A stretch of 64,000 nucleotides of DNA. It comes from Calonectria ilicicola (Eukaryota > Ascomycota > Sordariomycetes > Hypocreales > Nectriaceae). This document shows positions 34,595 through 47,400 of the stretch, one piece after another. A model generated the notes under the pieces. It had not been told where the DNA came from and ran no database searches. It was given only the letters and a program-made list of their open reading frames with translations. Location of the stretch: assembly GCA_020809705.1 (NCBI GenBank), contig CP085830.1:4898001-4962000 (forward strand), given 5' to 3'. A program made the position numbers and the translations under genes. Numbering within the stretch: position 1 is the stretch's first letter; each line of letters opens with the position of its first letter.

Positions 34595-37316
34595 GGAACT
34601 TCCTATTTAGCACCCTGCTTTTAACTAACGAGCACCCCGACTGTGGCTGACTGTGGCGCGATAGCATTTTACTTCCATGATCGGAGTTTTATAGCAAAAT
34701 AATATATTTCTAAGTAATCTAATGTCCTTATATTATTAATAATTTAATTTTACTTACAATTAAAATACCTAAATATAAAGTAATATTATTCTAATATCTT
34801 AAACTTTATTAATTATAATATTAAGGCTATTATATAATTATAAATTTTCTTTTTATCTATCTATAGCTATTTTTAATTAATTTTAATATTATTAATTAAT
34901 TTACTTACTATATTATAATTAAAATTATTATTCTCTTATTTATTTTTATTATTATTATTAATATTATTATTATTTAATAAAGATAATAATAATTTAATAA
35001 TTATATTATTATTATCTTTATTATTATATTTTAATTATAAAGTTTATAATACCCTAATAATAATAATAGCCCCTATATTAATATTATCCTAAATAATCTT
35101 ATAATAAACTAAAGTCCATTAATATAATTATAATATTACTATTCCAGATTTATACAAATCATCTAACTCTAGCCAACTAAGCCCTAATACTATTAAAAAT
35201 ATTCTTACTATATTAATAGCTACTAGTATAGTAGAAGGTAATAGCACCAATACCAGTAAGGTATTATACTAAATTATAGCTACTTAAGCCTTCTTAAAAG
35301 CTTCAGCCCGCTTGAATAAAATAGGGTCTCATCGTGAGCTGTTGACGTCAGCGCTTTTCTTAAGGCCTAGGCTTCCCCTTGGCTGGCCTTTTCCTCTTAT
35401 AATTGCAGGATTAAAAGGTCTCTTTGGAGTAGCTATATCTGGCTTAACTAGATTCCTTACCTAGTGCCAAAAAGGATCAACCTTATCAGGCTTAATAGGC
35501 TTATAAGCTTTAAGCTTTCTCTAAATAATATAATAGTATAATATATTATTTATAATTATAATAGGGTAGCTAAAGTAAGCTTGCCTTAGATCTTCTAGCT
35601 TTTACTTTATAATTCTTAATTTAATATAAATAAGCTTTATTATATTAAAGGAAATTTAATTATAAATATAGGTAAATAAAGATTATATAGTAAATAAGAG
35701 GATTTTATATTATTATTAGGCCTATAATACTTAAATATCTATAAATTGGTTAATCTAGAATAATTCTAGTTTTATAAAGATTATTATTAAGTTATTTATA
35801 TTAATTATAATAATTCTTTTAATAATAATATAAAGTGACTTTATAATAGAGATTATAAAGAAATTAAAATAATAATAATAATTAATATAATAGTGAATAA
35901 TCTTCTCTTTTTATAAATTAATTTAGGTTTTAAAGGTATATTTAATAATTACTTATAGATAAGACCCTTTCTTAAAGGTAATAATATTCTTATTATAATC
36001 CTTAATTATATTATTATTAATAAAGGTATTCTAATCCTTTAAGAATGCCTGGAAGGTTAAGGCCTATATTACAAGGCCAGTCTCTATATTCTTTATTATT
36101 TTAAGGAAATATTAAGTATAATAGGTTAGAATATTAATATTAATATACTAATAATATAGAAAGTAAGATATTTTATTAAAGGTTAGATTATTTATTATTA
36201 CTTTTATTAAGGTAAGCTTATAGTTAGTTATAATAGCTTATAGTAGTAGGATATTAAACTTGGTGATGAGATATTAAAGTTAGCCTAAAGCCTAGGAAAA
36301 TTGAGCCTCTTTCTTACTATTAAGGAAGACTATAATTATATAAAAGATCTACTTTAATTATATTGATCTATATATATTAAAAAGTAATATATTAAACTGG
36401 TTGGTTTTATATATATTATTATAAATAAGGATATTATAATGCTGGCTATAAAGCTGTATATTATTTATAGAGGTAATAAAGAGGCACTTAATATAGCCTT
36501 TAATATTATAATATTTAATAAAGAAGTAATTCTCTTTATTTTCTAGCTAGCCTAATAACCATTTAATTAGTATTTAGCTGGCTAGCTTCTTTATATAGTA
36601 TTCTATTAGGATATTATAAAGATTATAATAAATAATATAATAGGCATCTTTGCCTACTACTTAGTAAATTTTTAATAAAATTATAATTAATTAAGACCTT
36701 ATATTCTAAGATTTAATTATATTCTTTTTAAACTTTAAAATAATCTTCTTTTAAAATTATAGAATACTAGGGTTATTTAGAGGGTTATAGTTATAAGGGT
36801 AGGCTTTATTATTAGGTTATTAAATAACCTAATTACCACTTGACTATAATAATAATATCAAGTAATATAGACATTCTAACATTTAGCTATTACCTTAATA
36901 TTATTTTAATATATTAACTATAGATTTCCTATAGATCTTAAGGCAGCCTTTTAAATATTAAAGTATAATATAAATTAGATTAATAGCATTTAGCTACTTC
37001 AAGTAAATAACAAAAAAAGCCAAATTATCCTATTTAACAATAATATTAATCATCCTTTAAGCTTTCTTAAAAAGAGGAAATTTAACTTAAAAAGCATATT
37101 TATTATCACTAATAGCCTTAAAGGCAATAATCATAATATGCAGGTGTTAAATGTGTCAGGTGGGGACAGGGGTGTTGTGCGTGGACATTGGTTATTTTGG
37201 GTTACCTAGGAAAATGCGTGTGTGCGCTGACGTCGGATGTTGTGGCCCCACTGGCGACCTTTAGCTATAGTCGGGGTGCTTGTTAGTCAAAGTTGGGGTG
37301 CCAAATAGGAAGTTCC
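34595..37316. mobile_element. Terminal-inverted-repeat DNA transposon D (2.7 kb), hAT-like by target duplication
   Basis: The ends are inverted repeats of about 50 bp: GGAACTTCCTATTTAGCACC at the left, and the same with one change on the reverse strand at the right, both continuing to AGCACCCCGACT. Each side has an 8-bp direct repeat TTTAAAAA (34587-34594, 37317-37324). The related Gypsy copy at about 42540-42560 shows the unoccupied site as a single TTTAAAGA, confirming insertion. The tips (34595-34700, 37137-37316) and 35290-35410 keep normal G+C while the body is AT-rich and full of stops. An 8-bp TSD fits hAT elements, but the tips are not typical of hAT and I could not recognise a transposase motif. 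Confidence 0.8.
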
Positions 37317-38465
37317 TTTAAAAAAAATAATTAATGAAAATATAATAAGAATTATTTACTTTACTTTTTATTTACTAAAATATATTATTATTATTATAAA
37401 GCCTTCTATAAGAAAAATAAACTCACTAATATATAAATTAAATAATTTAAAAATACCTAAGTAATTATTAATATAATTCACTAAATTAAATAATATCTAA
37501 AAGAAGCTATTATTATTTATTATAATAGAGGCTTTATTATCTACTAAAATAAAAACTAAAATTATTAAAAATTAATTTTTTTATACATAAAGATCTTAGT
37601 AATCTAGTTTATTAAGTTATATAGCTCTTTTAATTAATTAGTAATAAAAGCCTTTAAAGTAATTTAGTATAAATATTTTCTTAATATTATTAAAGAACCT
37701 TTTATAAAAATAATAAAAGGTTTTAATATTAATATAAAAAAAGCAATATAGCTAAGATTAAAAATATTACTCTTTATATCTTAACTACTACTATAAATAT
37801 AAAAACTATTATAATTAATATTAAGATTTTTCTTAATATACTTTAAAAAAGATTTAATAATAAAATAATTAAAAATGATATCTTTTTTAAGATTTTAATA
37901 AAAATTATTTTAAATATTAAAATATTAAAAAAATATAATATTAAATTAAAAGTATATATTATAAAATTAAAAGTATATAAAATCTAGATCTTTAAAAAGA
38001 AAATAAATTAAACTATTAAACTTATTATTATAAAAGTTTAAATTACTTTTAATAAAAAAGTATTTTATAAAAAGCTAATTATATAAGATCCTTTTATTAT
38101 TAAAATAAAAAAGTAAATTTTACTTTTAAATTAAAAGAAAGATTTATTTTTTAAATAATAAGATTTATTTTAAAAAAATTAAATATTATTTTAAAATTAA
38201 GTAAAAGAAATATTTTTAATTTATTTTATATTATTTTATTTAATTAAAAGTAATAAAAAATATAATTTTAAAAAATAATAGAAATAATTATTAAAAAAAT
38301 AAAATAAAATAAAAAATTATAAAAAAAAAAGAAAAAAGAAAAAGATTTTGAAAGAAAATAATAATATAAAAATAAATAATAATTATAAAAAAGATAATTT
38401 TAATTAATTAAAGAAATTTTTAAATTATTAAAATAATAATTATTTCTTTAAATAAAAAAAATATT

Positions 38466-38740
38466 TATTATAATTCTTTTTTAAATATATAAAATTAATA
38501 AATTATATATAACTTTTAATCTTTTATAAATAGAAGCTATTTAATAAAATAAATAAAATAAGTATATTCAATCTTATACTATAAGACCTACCTTTCTAAA
38601 TTATAAGATAAAACTACTATATTTAATCTTCCGCTAGCTAATATTAACTTATTATATCAGGGACCTTATTATCTAACTAAACTACTTACTTCTAGCTAGA
38701 TCTAATATACTAAGAGTTAACTATACCCTGAAGTATAATA
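38466..38740 (+). repeat. 3' LTR of Gypsy element C copy 1
   Basis: 275-bp match to 26469-26743. It keeps more G+C near its right end (CCGCTAGC, TCAGGGACC, ACCCTGAAG). Confidence 0.9.
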
Positions 38741-38996
38741 TTAATATTTAAGTATTCTTTATTATAATTAATTAACTTTAAATCTATATATACCTAAAAA
38801 AGAATATGTAAATTAAAATAAAATTTATAACCCCATTAGGTTTATAATAAAAAATCCAATTAACTTCAGTTAATTTTTCAAGATTCACAAACATCTTTAT
38901 TATAATATATATATTTTTAATATAGCTTTTTATATAATTCAATTTATTAAAGAAAATAAATATATTTCTATAGTACATAACAAGCACAAAAGCTTA

Positions 38997-39121
38997 TAAC
39001 CTATTAAACTTAAAAGTATATCTCCAATTATATTATATTCTAACTAATTATACCGGAGGCACAAGGCTCTAGCCTAAAGTGATAAGGGGTGTGTGGCTGA
39101 GTCAGCCACCACCCTTTAACA
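38997..39121 (-). repeat. 5' LTR of Copia element B
   Basis: Matches the left LTR at 22377-22515 but is 14 bases shorter. The sequence after it, CTTACCTTTACTATAA, resumes the interrupted remnant seen intact near 2019-2035. Confidence 0.8.
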
Positions 39122-40142
39122 CTTACCTTTACTATAACTCTTATAAAAATAGCTAGTCTTAATAATATAACTCATATAAAAAAACTAACTTTATATAACT
39201 AGATAAAGTATATAATAATAAAGGTTTTTATAAAGCTAATAATAAAATATTATATTTTTATAATTAAATAAAAAGATTATTTAAAGCTTAAAATAAGCTT
39301 ATATAACTATAATTAAAGCTTTAATTTTAAGAAAATATAAAAATCTAAATACTTTTAATTTATAAAAAACTTAAAAGCCTAAAAATATAACTAAAAAGAT
39401 ATTTTTTAAATTTATAAATAAAAATAATAAACTTTTCCAAATTAAGATTTTAATTCTCATTCTTAATATAACTACTATCACTTTCTTCATTATCATCTTT
39501 AAGCTAAACATTCATATCTCTAAGTTACCTAACATAAATAACAACTTTAGACACTTAAAGCTATTACAAAGATTAAGACCGCCTTATCACTATATAAAGC
39601 CACCTTTCTTACACTATAAAAAACCTACTTCCACTCTTACAAGTACTTTAAAGCTTACCTTTAACTTATAGGTATATATTTTAATATACCTTTTATTATA
39701 CTACTAAGTAAATAGAATGCTTATTTTAATTTATATAATGTATTTTAAGTACTTTAATATTTTATTTATTTAAATAAAATATTAAATAAAAAAATATTGA
39801 AAAATAATATTATTCTTTATATTATATAATATAATATTATTTTACTTTCTTAATTAAAATTATAATTTTATTTTTAATTAATATTTTAATATTTAAAAAT
39901 TAAATATAAATACTTAAAATACTTAAATAAATACTAGTTAATTAAATAAAGATACTAATTATAAAGTTTCTAATTTAATAAAATAATAAAAATTTTAAAA
40001 AGTTAATTAATAACTTTTCTACTTATATATATATATATAAATTTATAGCTTATAACTAGTTATATAAAATATTTTAAAAATTCTAAGATTTATAATTTTA
40101 ACTATATAATATAAATATAACACATACTTATTTATAATATAT
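39122..40142. other. Right part of the interrupted transposon remnant, then AT-rich DNA
   Basis: Bases about 39126-39600 align with about 2022-2480 in the same orientation. Beyond about 39720 the sequence is unassigned AT-rich DNA up to the LTR at 40143. No gene is supported. Confidence 0.6.
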
Positions 40143-40542
40143 CGTAACAATCTAGTCAATTTCCTAACTAGGTGAACCAATCAGAGTGAAGGGTTAATGT
40201 TAGCAGGGTGGTCAGGTGTATTATAGTAATAAAATAATTATAATATTATATTAAATAATGGTCAATTATAATTAAGGTAATTAAATTATATTAAAAGCTA
40301 GTTAGTATTAGCTATAAAAGTAGATTTTAATCTATCTATATACTATTACCTAGTAAATATTTATTATATTGGTTCTATCTAATATATTAGTAATTAAGGT
40401 AATAATTATAAGATAATTATTAATATTATAAGTAATTATTTATAAATGCTTTTTTATTAATTAATATAAGACTATAAGGTAAATAAATAGAGATTCTATT
40501 ATTATTAATTACTTAAATATATTATAGATTATAATATAATAT
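40143..40542 (-). repeat. 3' LTR of Gypsy element E
   Basis: Aligns with 301-655. It keeps G+C over 40148-40235 (for example AACTAGGTGAACCAATCAGA). A pyrimidine run (ttctctttct) follows on the plus strand, consistent with a polypurine tract on the minus strand. The right boundary is approximate. Confidence 0.65.
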
Positions 40543-40549
40543 TCTCTTT

Positions 40550-41090
40550 CTTATAAGGAAATGCCTTATATATTAATATAAAATACAATTCCCATATAAT
40601 ATACAAGAATTAATTAATCTTTTAATCTATTAAATTAGATAACATACCTCTTATCTTCTTATAATTATTCTTACACATTATGGGTCTTCTAGCTATACAG
40701 AGGCTATAGGTTTGAACCCCAGGTCTATGACCGTGTTAGGCTTATATTGGGCTTATAAGGCTACTGTGTATAGTTGCTGCTGTAGCTAGTCTTAAGGGTT
40801 AATATTAGTTGTATTATTTTTAGGCACTTGATAGGGTCGGTCTAGTTCCCTAGAAGCTAAGGTGTGTGAGGCTTGATGACTAGTTGCCTGAGGCTAATAG
40901 TGTCCTTAAATGAGACTATTAGGATTAATAAAGGAATAGTATAGCTTGGGATGTGCTGCTAGAGGAAGGGGGATAATTATAAGGAAGTACCTTATATATT
41001 AATATAAGGTGCAATTCCTGCACAATGTGCGAGAATTGGTTGATCTTTTGGTCTATTGGATTAGATAACACACCTCTTATCTTCTTACAT
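40550..41090. repeat. Short element with 115-bp direct repeats (TRIM-like)
   Basis: About 40550-40665 and 40976-41087 are direct repeats (shared TAAGGAA, CCTTATATATTAATATAA, GCAATTCC, GAATTGGTTGATCTTTT-like blocks). The left copy is strongly RIP-mutated, the right copy much less so. The 310 bp between them has normal G+C and contains GGTTTGAACCCC (about 40710-40721), resembling an RNA polymerase III B box. The arrangement resembles a terminal-repeat retrotransposon in miniature, but no primer-binding site is evident. It is part of an insertion into element E that continues right of element C copy 2. Confidence 0.5.
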
Positions 41091-41140
41091 TTCTATTAAT
41101 TTTATTTTTAAAGTCTATTAAATTAACTTCATATATAAAT

Positions 41141-41415
41141 TGTTACACTTCTAGGTGCGATCAGCGTTTGGTATGTAGGTTCTAGCTAGAGGTAAGTAAT
41201 TAGGTAAGATAATAAGATCTTTGATATAATAAGTCAATATTAGCCAATGGAAGGTTAGATGTAGTATTTTATCTTACAATATAGAAAGGTAGATTCTATA
41301 ATATAAGATTGAATATTATTTATTTTCTTTATATTATTAAATAGCTTTTATTTATAAAAGATTAAAAATTATATATAATTTATTAATTTAATATATTTAA
41401 AAAAAAGTTATTATA
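41141..41415 (-). repeat. 3' LTR of Gypsy element C copy 2
   Basis: 275 bp, left end TGTTACACTT; the left third is nearly unmutated, the right two thirds strongly AT-biased. Confidence 0.9.
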
Positions 41416-44400
41416 AATATTTTTTTTATTTAAAAAAAATAATTATTATTTTAATAATTTAAAAAAAATTTTTAATTAATTAAAATTATTTTTTTTATAA
41501 TTATTATTTATTTTTATATTATTATTATTTTTTAAAATTCTTTTTTTCTTTTATTTCTTTTTATAATTTTCTATTTTATTTTATTTTTTTAATAATTATT
41601 TTTATTACTTTTTAAAATTATATTTTTTATTATTTTTAATTAAATAAGATAATATAAAATAAATTAAAGATATTTTCTTTATTTAATTTTAAAGTAATTC
41701 TTACCTTCTTTCTAAATAAACCTTTTTATTTAATAAGTAGATCTTTTTTTAATCTAAGAATAAGATCTACTTCTTTATTTTAGTAGTAGAAGGATCTTAT
41801 ATGATTGGCTTTTTATAGGATATTTTTTTTATTAAGAATAATTTAAATTTTTATAATAATAAGTTTAATAATCTAATTTTTTTTTTAAAGATTTAAATCT
41901 TATATACTTTTAATTTTATAATATATACTTTTAATTTAATATTATATTCTTTTAATATTTTAATATTTAAGGTAATTTTTAATAAGATTTTTAAAAAGAT
42001 ATTATTTTTAATTATTTTTTTATTAAATTTTTTTAAAGTATATTAAAATCTTTTTTAATATTAATTATAATAGTTTTTATATTTATAATAATAATTAAAA
42101 TATAAAAAGTAATATTTTTAATTTTAATTATATTATTTTTTTTATATTAATATTAAAACTTTCTATTATCTTTATAAAAGGTCCTTTAATAATATTAAAA
42201 AAATAATTATATTAAATTACTTTAAGGACTTTTATTATTAATTAATTAAAAGAGTTATATAATTTAATAAATTAGATTATTAAAATCTTTATATAAAAAG
42301 AAATTAATTCTTAATAATTTTAGTTTTTTCTTTAGTAAATAATAAAATCTCTATTATAATAGATAATAGTAGCTTTTTTTAGGTGCTATTTAATCTAGTA
42401 GATTATATTAATAGTTGTTTAAGTGCTTTTAAACTATTTAATTTATATATTAGTAAGTTTATTCTTTTATAAAAGGTTTTATAATAGTAATAGTATATTT
42501 TAATAAATAAAAAGTAAAATAAATAATTTTTATTATATTTTTTATTAATTACTTTCTTTAAATTATAAAATTTAAATTTATAATATAAAATAATCTAATA
42601 ATCTATTTAAATAAATTTTTTCTTAATATTTTCCTCTTTTTCTTTAAATCTATATATATTATAAATATTACCTTTCTCAAATTTAGACTTATTTACTTTA
42701 TTATTAACTTAGCCTATTAATTTTTATATATAATAATTATACTTATAATATACTATATTATTAAAAAATTTATTTTTAATAATAAAATTATTATATTTAT
42801 TTTTAATATTATTAATTCTTAAAATTATACCTTCTTTTTCTTTACTTTTAAATAAAAGATTAATTTCTTTATCTTTAAAAAAATCTTTAATATTTATATT
42901 ATTAATTCTAATTTCTAAGGTATTAGCTTTAGCTTCTAAAGAAGGCTTAATTTTAGGTAAATGTTTAATTCCTTTATTAAGGTAGTTAGATAGTAGATTA
43001 ATAGATATCTTATTATTATTATTAATTGCTTAAATAGTGGTTATATCTTTTTATAAGTTAATTCTATTTTATTTTATTTATTACTTATTTTTTTATTTTT
43101 AGTATTTTATTTTCTTTTTTTAAAATAATTTTTTTAATATTTATATTATTTATATATAAAGTTAAATATATTTTTGTTTTAATTAAATATACTTAATTCT
43201 TTAAATTTTAAGGAATTTATTATTTTTAATAATATTAAGTTAATTTTTTAATTATTATAATTATTATTTTTTTAATTAATAGGACTAGTATAAATAATTC
43301 TTTTTTTATTATTTATTATTTTAATAAGTATATAAATAAAAAAATTTAATTATTTCTCTTTAAGAGGTTATTTTTATTTAGATATTTATAATAAGTTAAA
43401 GGTAATAGTATACTATTGATTTTAATAGTATAAAATTAATTTTAATTTTTTAATTTCTTTATATAAATTTAAAAAGATATAAGAAGGAAGTTTAATTTTA
43501 GTTAGAATTAATAAGAGATATTTATTTAATAATTAAAAGTAAAATAGGTTCTTTAATAAAATTATCCTTATAATAATCCTTTATAGGTATATTTTTCTTA
43601 GAATTAATATTAATATCCTAGGTATTATTTTTATATTTAAAGATATTATTTTTAATTACTATATATAATATAGAAAATAAATTAAAATAAAATAAAATAT
43701 ATTAATTTTGCTTATTTAAAGGGTTTAAAGCTTTAATCTAATTATTACTTTTAAATCAAGTGATTTCTAGAAACCTTTTTTCTAATATTCTTTTTCCTAA
43801 TTAATTAAATATTCTTTAAAAAATTTATTTATAATATTAAAAATATTTATTCTAATATTAGATTCTTTTATTTATTAATTCTCTTTAACTATAAACCCTT
43901 TCTATTTAATAAGAAAATACCTAATTAATTTATTATAGTATTATTAAATCCTTAATCAAATAATTCTATTTATTTTCTAATAATTTATAATTTTTAATTT
44001 TTTAATTATTATTAATAATAAAGAAGATTATATTCTTTTAAATAGATTCTTACTTTATTATAGCTTTTAAATATAAATAATAAAGATTATTAAATATACT
44101 TTTTAATAAAAAAGAAAGTTAAGTTCTATAGCTTATTAGTAGATTTTATATATTACTTAGTAAGATCTAGCTTAAATTAATAATTATTTACTTTTTAATT
44201 TTTCTAGTAAATAATATCTATTATGTAATCTAAGGTAAATAGTATTTCCTTAGTTAATCTTTACTATTATATAATTACTATTATATTATATTTTTAATAA
44301 TCTTATTATTATATTAATAAAGAATATAGCTTTATAAAAGTATAATTTCTATAAGATATTTATTATAATTTTATTAGTCTTTTTATTAATTATATTAATT

Positions 44401-47400
44401 AGTATAATAAAATCTACTACTATTCTTAATTTAAATTTATAAATTAATTTATTTAATAACTTTCTAATATTATTTAAGATAATGTTATTTAGGTAGTATT
44501 AGATTACTAGAAATATCTATATTTATATTATATTTAGCTTTATTATAGTATAATATCTTATTACTATTTTAACTAATTAATTCTTTCTTTTAGTATTATT
44601 ATTAATTTAGGAATAATATACTATTAAAATAAAATATATAATTTTTAAAAGAGCTAATATAGCTCTCTAAAGAGCACTTATAAACTTTATATTTTTATTA
44701 ATTAAAATTTATATTAGAATTTCTTAATTATATATTATCTATAATTATAGGAATATAATTGCTTATTTTTTTAATTATATATAATAAGTATTCTATTATT
44801 ATTATTATTTTCTTTAAGAATAAATAACTTATTAGATATATTATATCTAATTTAATATGCCTTAGGATAGCCTACATTATTCCTTAGGAATCTTTTATTA
44901 ATAGATCTATTATAAAATCTAATATTATAATATAAAATACTTTTAAAATAGTTAAAATTAACTATAACTCTTCTATTTTCCTTTTATAATTAATAAAGTT
45001 TTCTTAATATATTAGATAATATATAATAAACTTTTCTACTATTTTAATTATTTTATAAAAATATATTTATTTTAATTTAGATATTATTCTATAAAAACCT
45101 AAGTATTTCCTATTATTATAAATCACTATAAGGATAGTTTTAATTATTAGATAGAAGATATAAATCTTTCTTTTTTTATAATAATTAATATAATATAATA
45201 TTTTATCTTTTACTAATTCCTATAATTTCTATAGTTTTTATTCTATTAGGTAATTTAGGCCTTTTTTTACTAGATTCTTTATAGATTTTCTTAAATCTAT
45301 AATAATTTTTTATTTTTAAAGTATCTTTATAAGATCCTTAATTTTAACTTTAAAGCTATTATAATTTCTATTATTATAATATTAATTATTATTTTTAATT
45401 TATTAAATTTACTTTTTTTAATATTTTAATATAATAATTCTTTAATTAATAATTATAATAATATATTAAATATTATATTAAATATTTTTAAAATATAAAA
45501 TATATAAGATTAAAAGGCTAATAGGTAATTTATAATATTTATTAATTTAAAATTAATTTTATTAAGATTAAAAATATTAAAAGAAATATATATAATAATT
45601 TCTTATATTATTATATAATCCATTATAATATTAATTAAATTTTAATTAAATTAGATTATTTTTTTTAATTATCTTACTACTTATCTAATTACTACTATCT
45701 TTACTTTTATAAATTTATATTTCTTTTTAATTATTAAAATTAATTAAGATAAAAATATAATAGATTTTAGATTATTAATAAATATATCTTTTCCTAGGAT
45801 TGCTTTCTTATTCTATTCTTTATATAATTAGAATATATATAAGCTAAATCTATTCTTATATATATCTAATTTAAAGAAGAATAGTTTAATTAGGTTATAA
45901 TAATAAAAAAGAATTAGTTTATAAGAAACTATTATAAGTCTTTAAATAACTCTAGCTCTCTTTTAGTAGATTTAAACTTCTTTTAGGAAGTTTTCTTCCT
46001 TTTAATAGGCCTTAATAATCTTAAAAGAATTTTATTATTTTTTTTAATCTTTTATAATAATTCTATCTTTCTTTTTTATAATAATCTTACTTTTACTTTA
46101 AATTATAGTATTCTTTAATAAAGAAAATTAATTATCTTTAAGTAGGTTTTAAGCTCTTTTAAGCTAGTTGGTATTATTATTTTAGTAAAAGTAGCTAGTT
46201 TATCTTTTATTTTTTAGATTCTATTTCTATTTATAATAAATTTTAATAATTATACTTTTAAATATATTAAAAATAACTTATTTATAATTATTTTTATTTT
46301 ATTTTTAAAAATAATTTATAATATTTATTTAAAATATTATAAATATTTTTTAAAAGTAATAAAAAAAATAATAATATTATTAATATAAATCTTTATAAAG
46401 CTTTTATAATTATTAAAAAGTTTATTTTAGAATTATTATATAAAAATAGATATATTTTTAAATTTTATTAATATAATATTAGATTCTTCTAGCCCTTAGT
46501 TAAATATAATTATTATCTAACTCTAATATTCTTTAAATATTAATAATTAATAAAAGAAATTTATTCTATTAAATATTAAAAACTACCTTATATCTTTTAT
46601 ATTTAATATTATATTATTCTAATTTAATAAAAGGTATATATTTAAGATTATTAGTTTATTTAAAGGCTATAGATTTATAATTACTTTATTTTCTTTTTAT
46701 TATTTATAATATACTAAATAATAAAAGTTAAATAGACTATTAATATTAGCCCTTTAATATATTATATCTTTCTATTATAATAAAGTTTATTATATATTTT
46801 ATTTAGTAGAGTATAATCTTTAATACTTAATAAATACTTTTTTATAATCTTCTTTTAATTTTATTATCTATTAATTAAATCTATTTTTATTTTATCTTTT
46901 TTCTTTATTAAAATAATATCTTTATTCTTATAAATATTAAATTTATTAATTAATTTAATTATTTTAATTATTATTTCTAGATCTAGATTTATAATTAAAA
47001 TACTAAATTTATTCTATATAAAAGAAATATCTTTTACTTTAATTATTTTATAATTTAATATTCTTATATTAACTTTTATAAGATCTATATTAAATTTAAC
47101 TAAATTATAATTATTTTTAGCTTTTTTTAAGGTTATTAAAAAGGCTTTTTTTATTTTAAATATTTAACCTTATATCCTTTTAAATATAATATCTTCTAAG
47201 ATAAAATAGACCTATTCTTTAACTTACTTATTCATAATTATTACAATCTTTTCCTTTTTTTAAATAATTATCTTTTTATTTAATATATTATAAACTTAAA
47301 CTAGCTTCAAAGAGGATCTATCTAAGATCATATTAACTATTCCTACTTAATTAGCTGCTAGATAGAAGGAATCTAGTTATCTATTTTTGTTTTAGTTCTT

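Larger units (their letters stand above)
26469..38740 (+). mobile_element. RIP-degraded Gypsy LTR retrotransposon C, copy 1 (plus sense), carrying a nested DNA element
   Basis: The LTRs are 26469-26743 and 38466-38740, both 275 bp, with a perfect 5-bp TSD TTAAT (26464-26468, 38741-38745). The plus strand reads Gypsy reverse transcriptase: V-YINN-IIIFF.TFKEYL*YFKKVL* around 30746-30830, where functional copies have YIDDIIIFS.T.KEHL.HLKKVL. YINN is at 30749-30760. A pair of Asp-to-Asn changes and Gln-to-stop changes fit RIP. Downstream text (LTSLEELKIYLRIASFLY) fits the region after the polymerase. The element is 12.3 kb because a 2.7-kb DNA transposon sits at 34595-37316; without it, it matches the 9.5-kb copy at 41141-50661. 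It lies inside Copia element B. Confidence 0.9.
22377..39121 (-). mobile_element. RIP-degraded Copia LTR retrotransposon B, interrupted by nested element C
   Basis: The LTRs are 22377-22515 (139 bp) and 38997-39121 (125 bp, with small deletions). CTTA before the left LTR and after the right LTR is the likely TSD, and an uninterrupted version of the target is visible near 2010-2030 (AGCCTTACTTTAC). Its own sequence, about 4.2 kb, lies at 22516-26468 and 38741-38996. The minus strand near 22,950-23,040 reads IIFIGDRLVF*KFKK*IIIAFL, recognisable as the Copia RNase H pattern (G..ISW.SKKQ..ALSS.EAE). Next to the right LTR, 38784-38987 reads LEKLTEVNWIFYYKPN, like the start of Copia gag. The 5' LTR is therefore on the right. 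Confidence 0.8.

Noticed and set aside
40680..40760. tRNA gene
   Set aside because: GGTTTGAACCCC resembles a T arm, but it follows the D-arm-like sequence with no anticodon arm and the acceptor ends do not pair.
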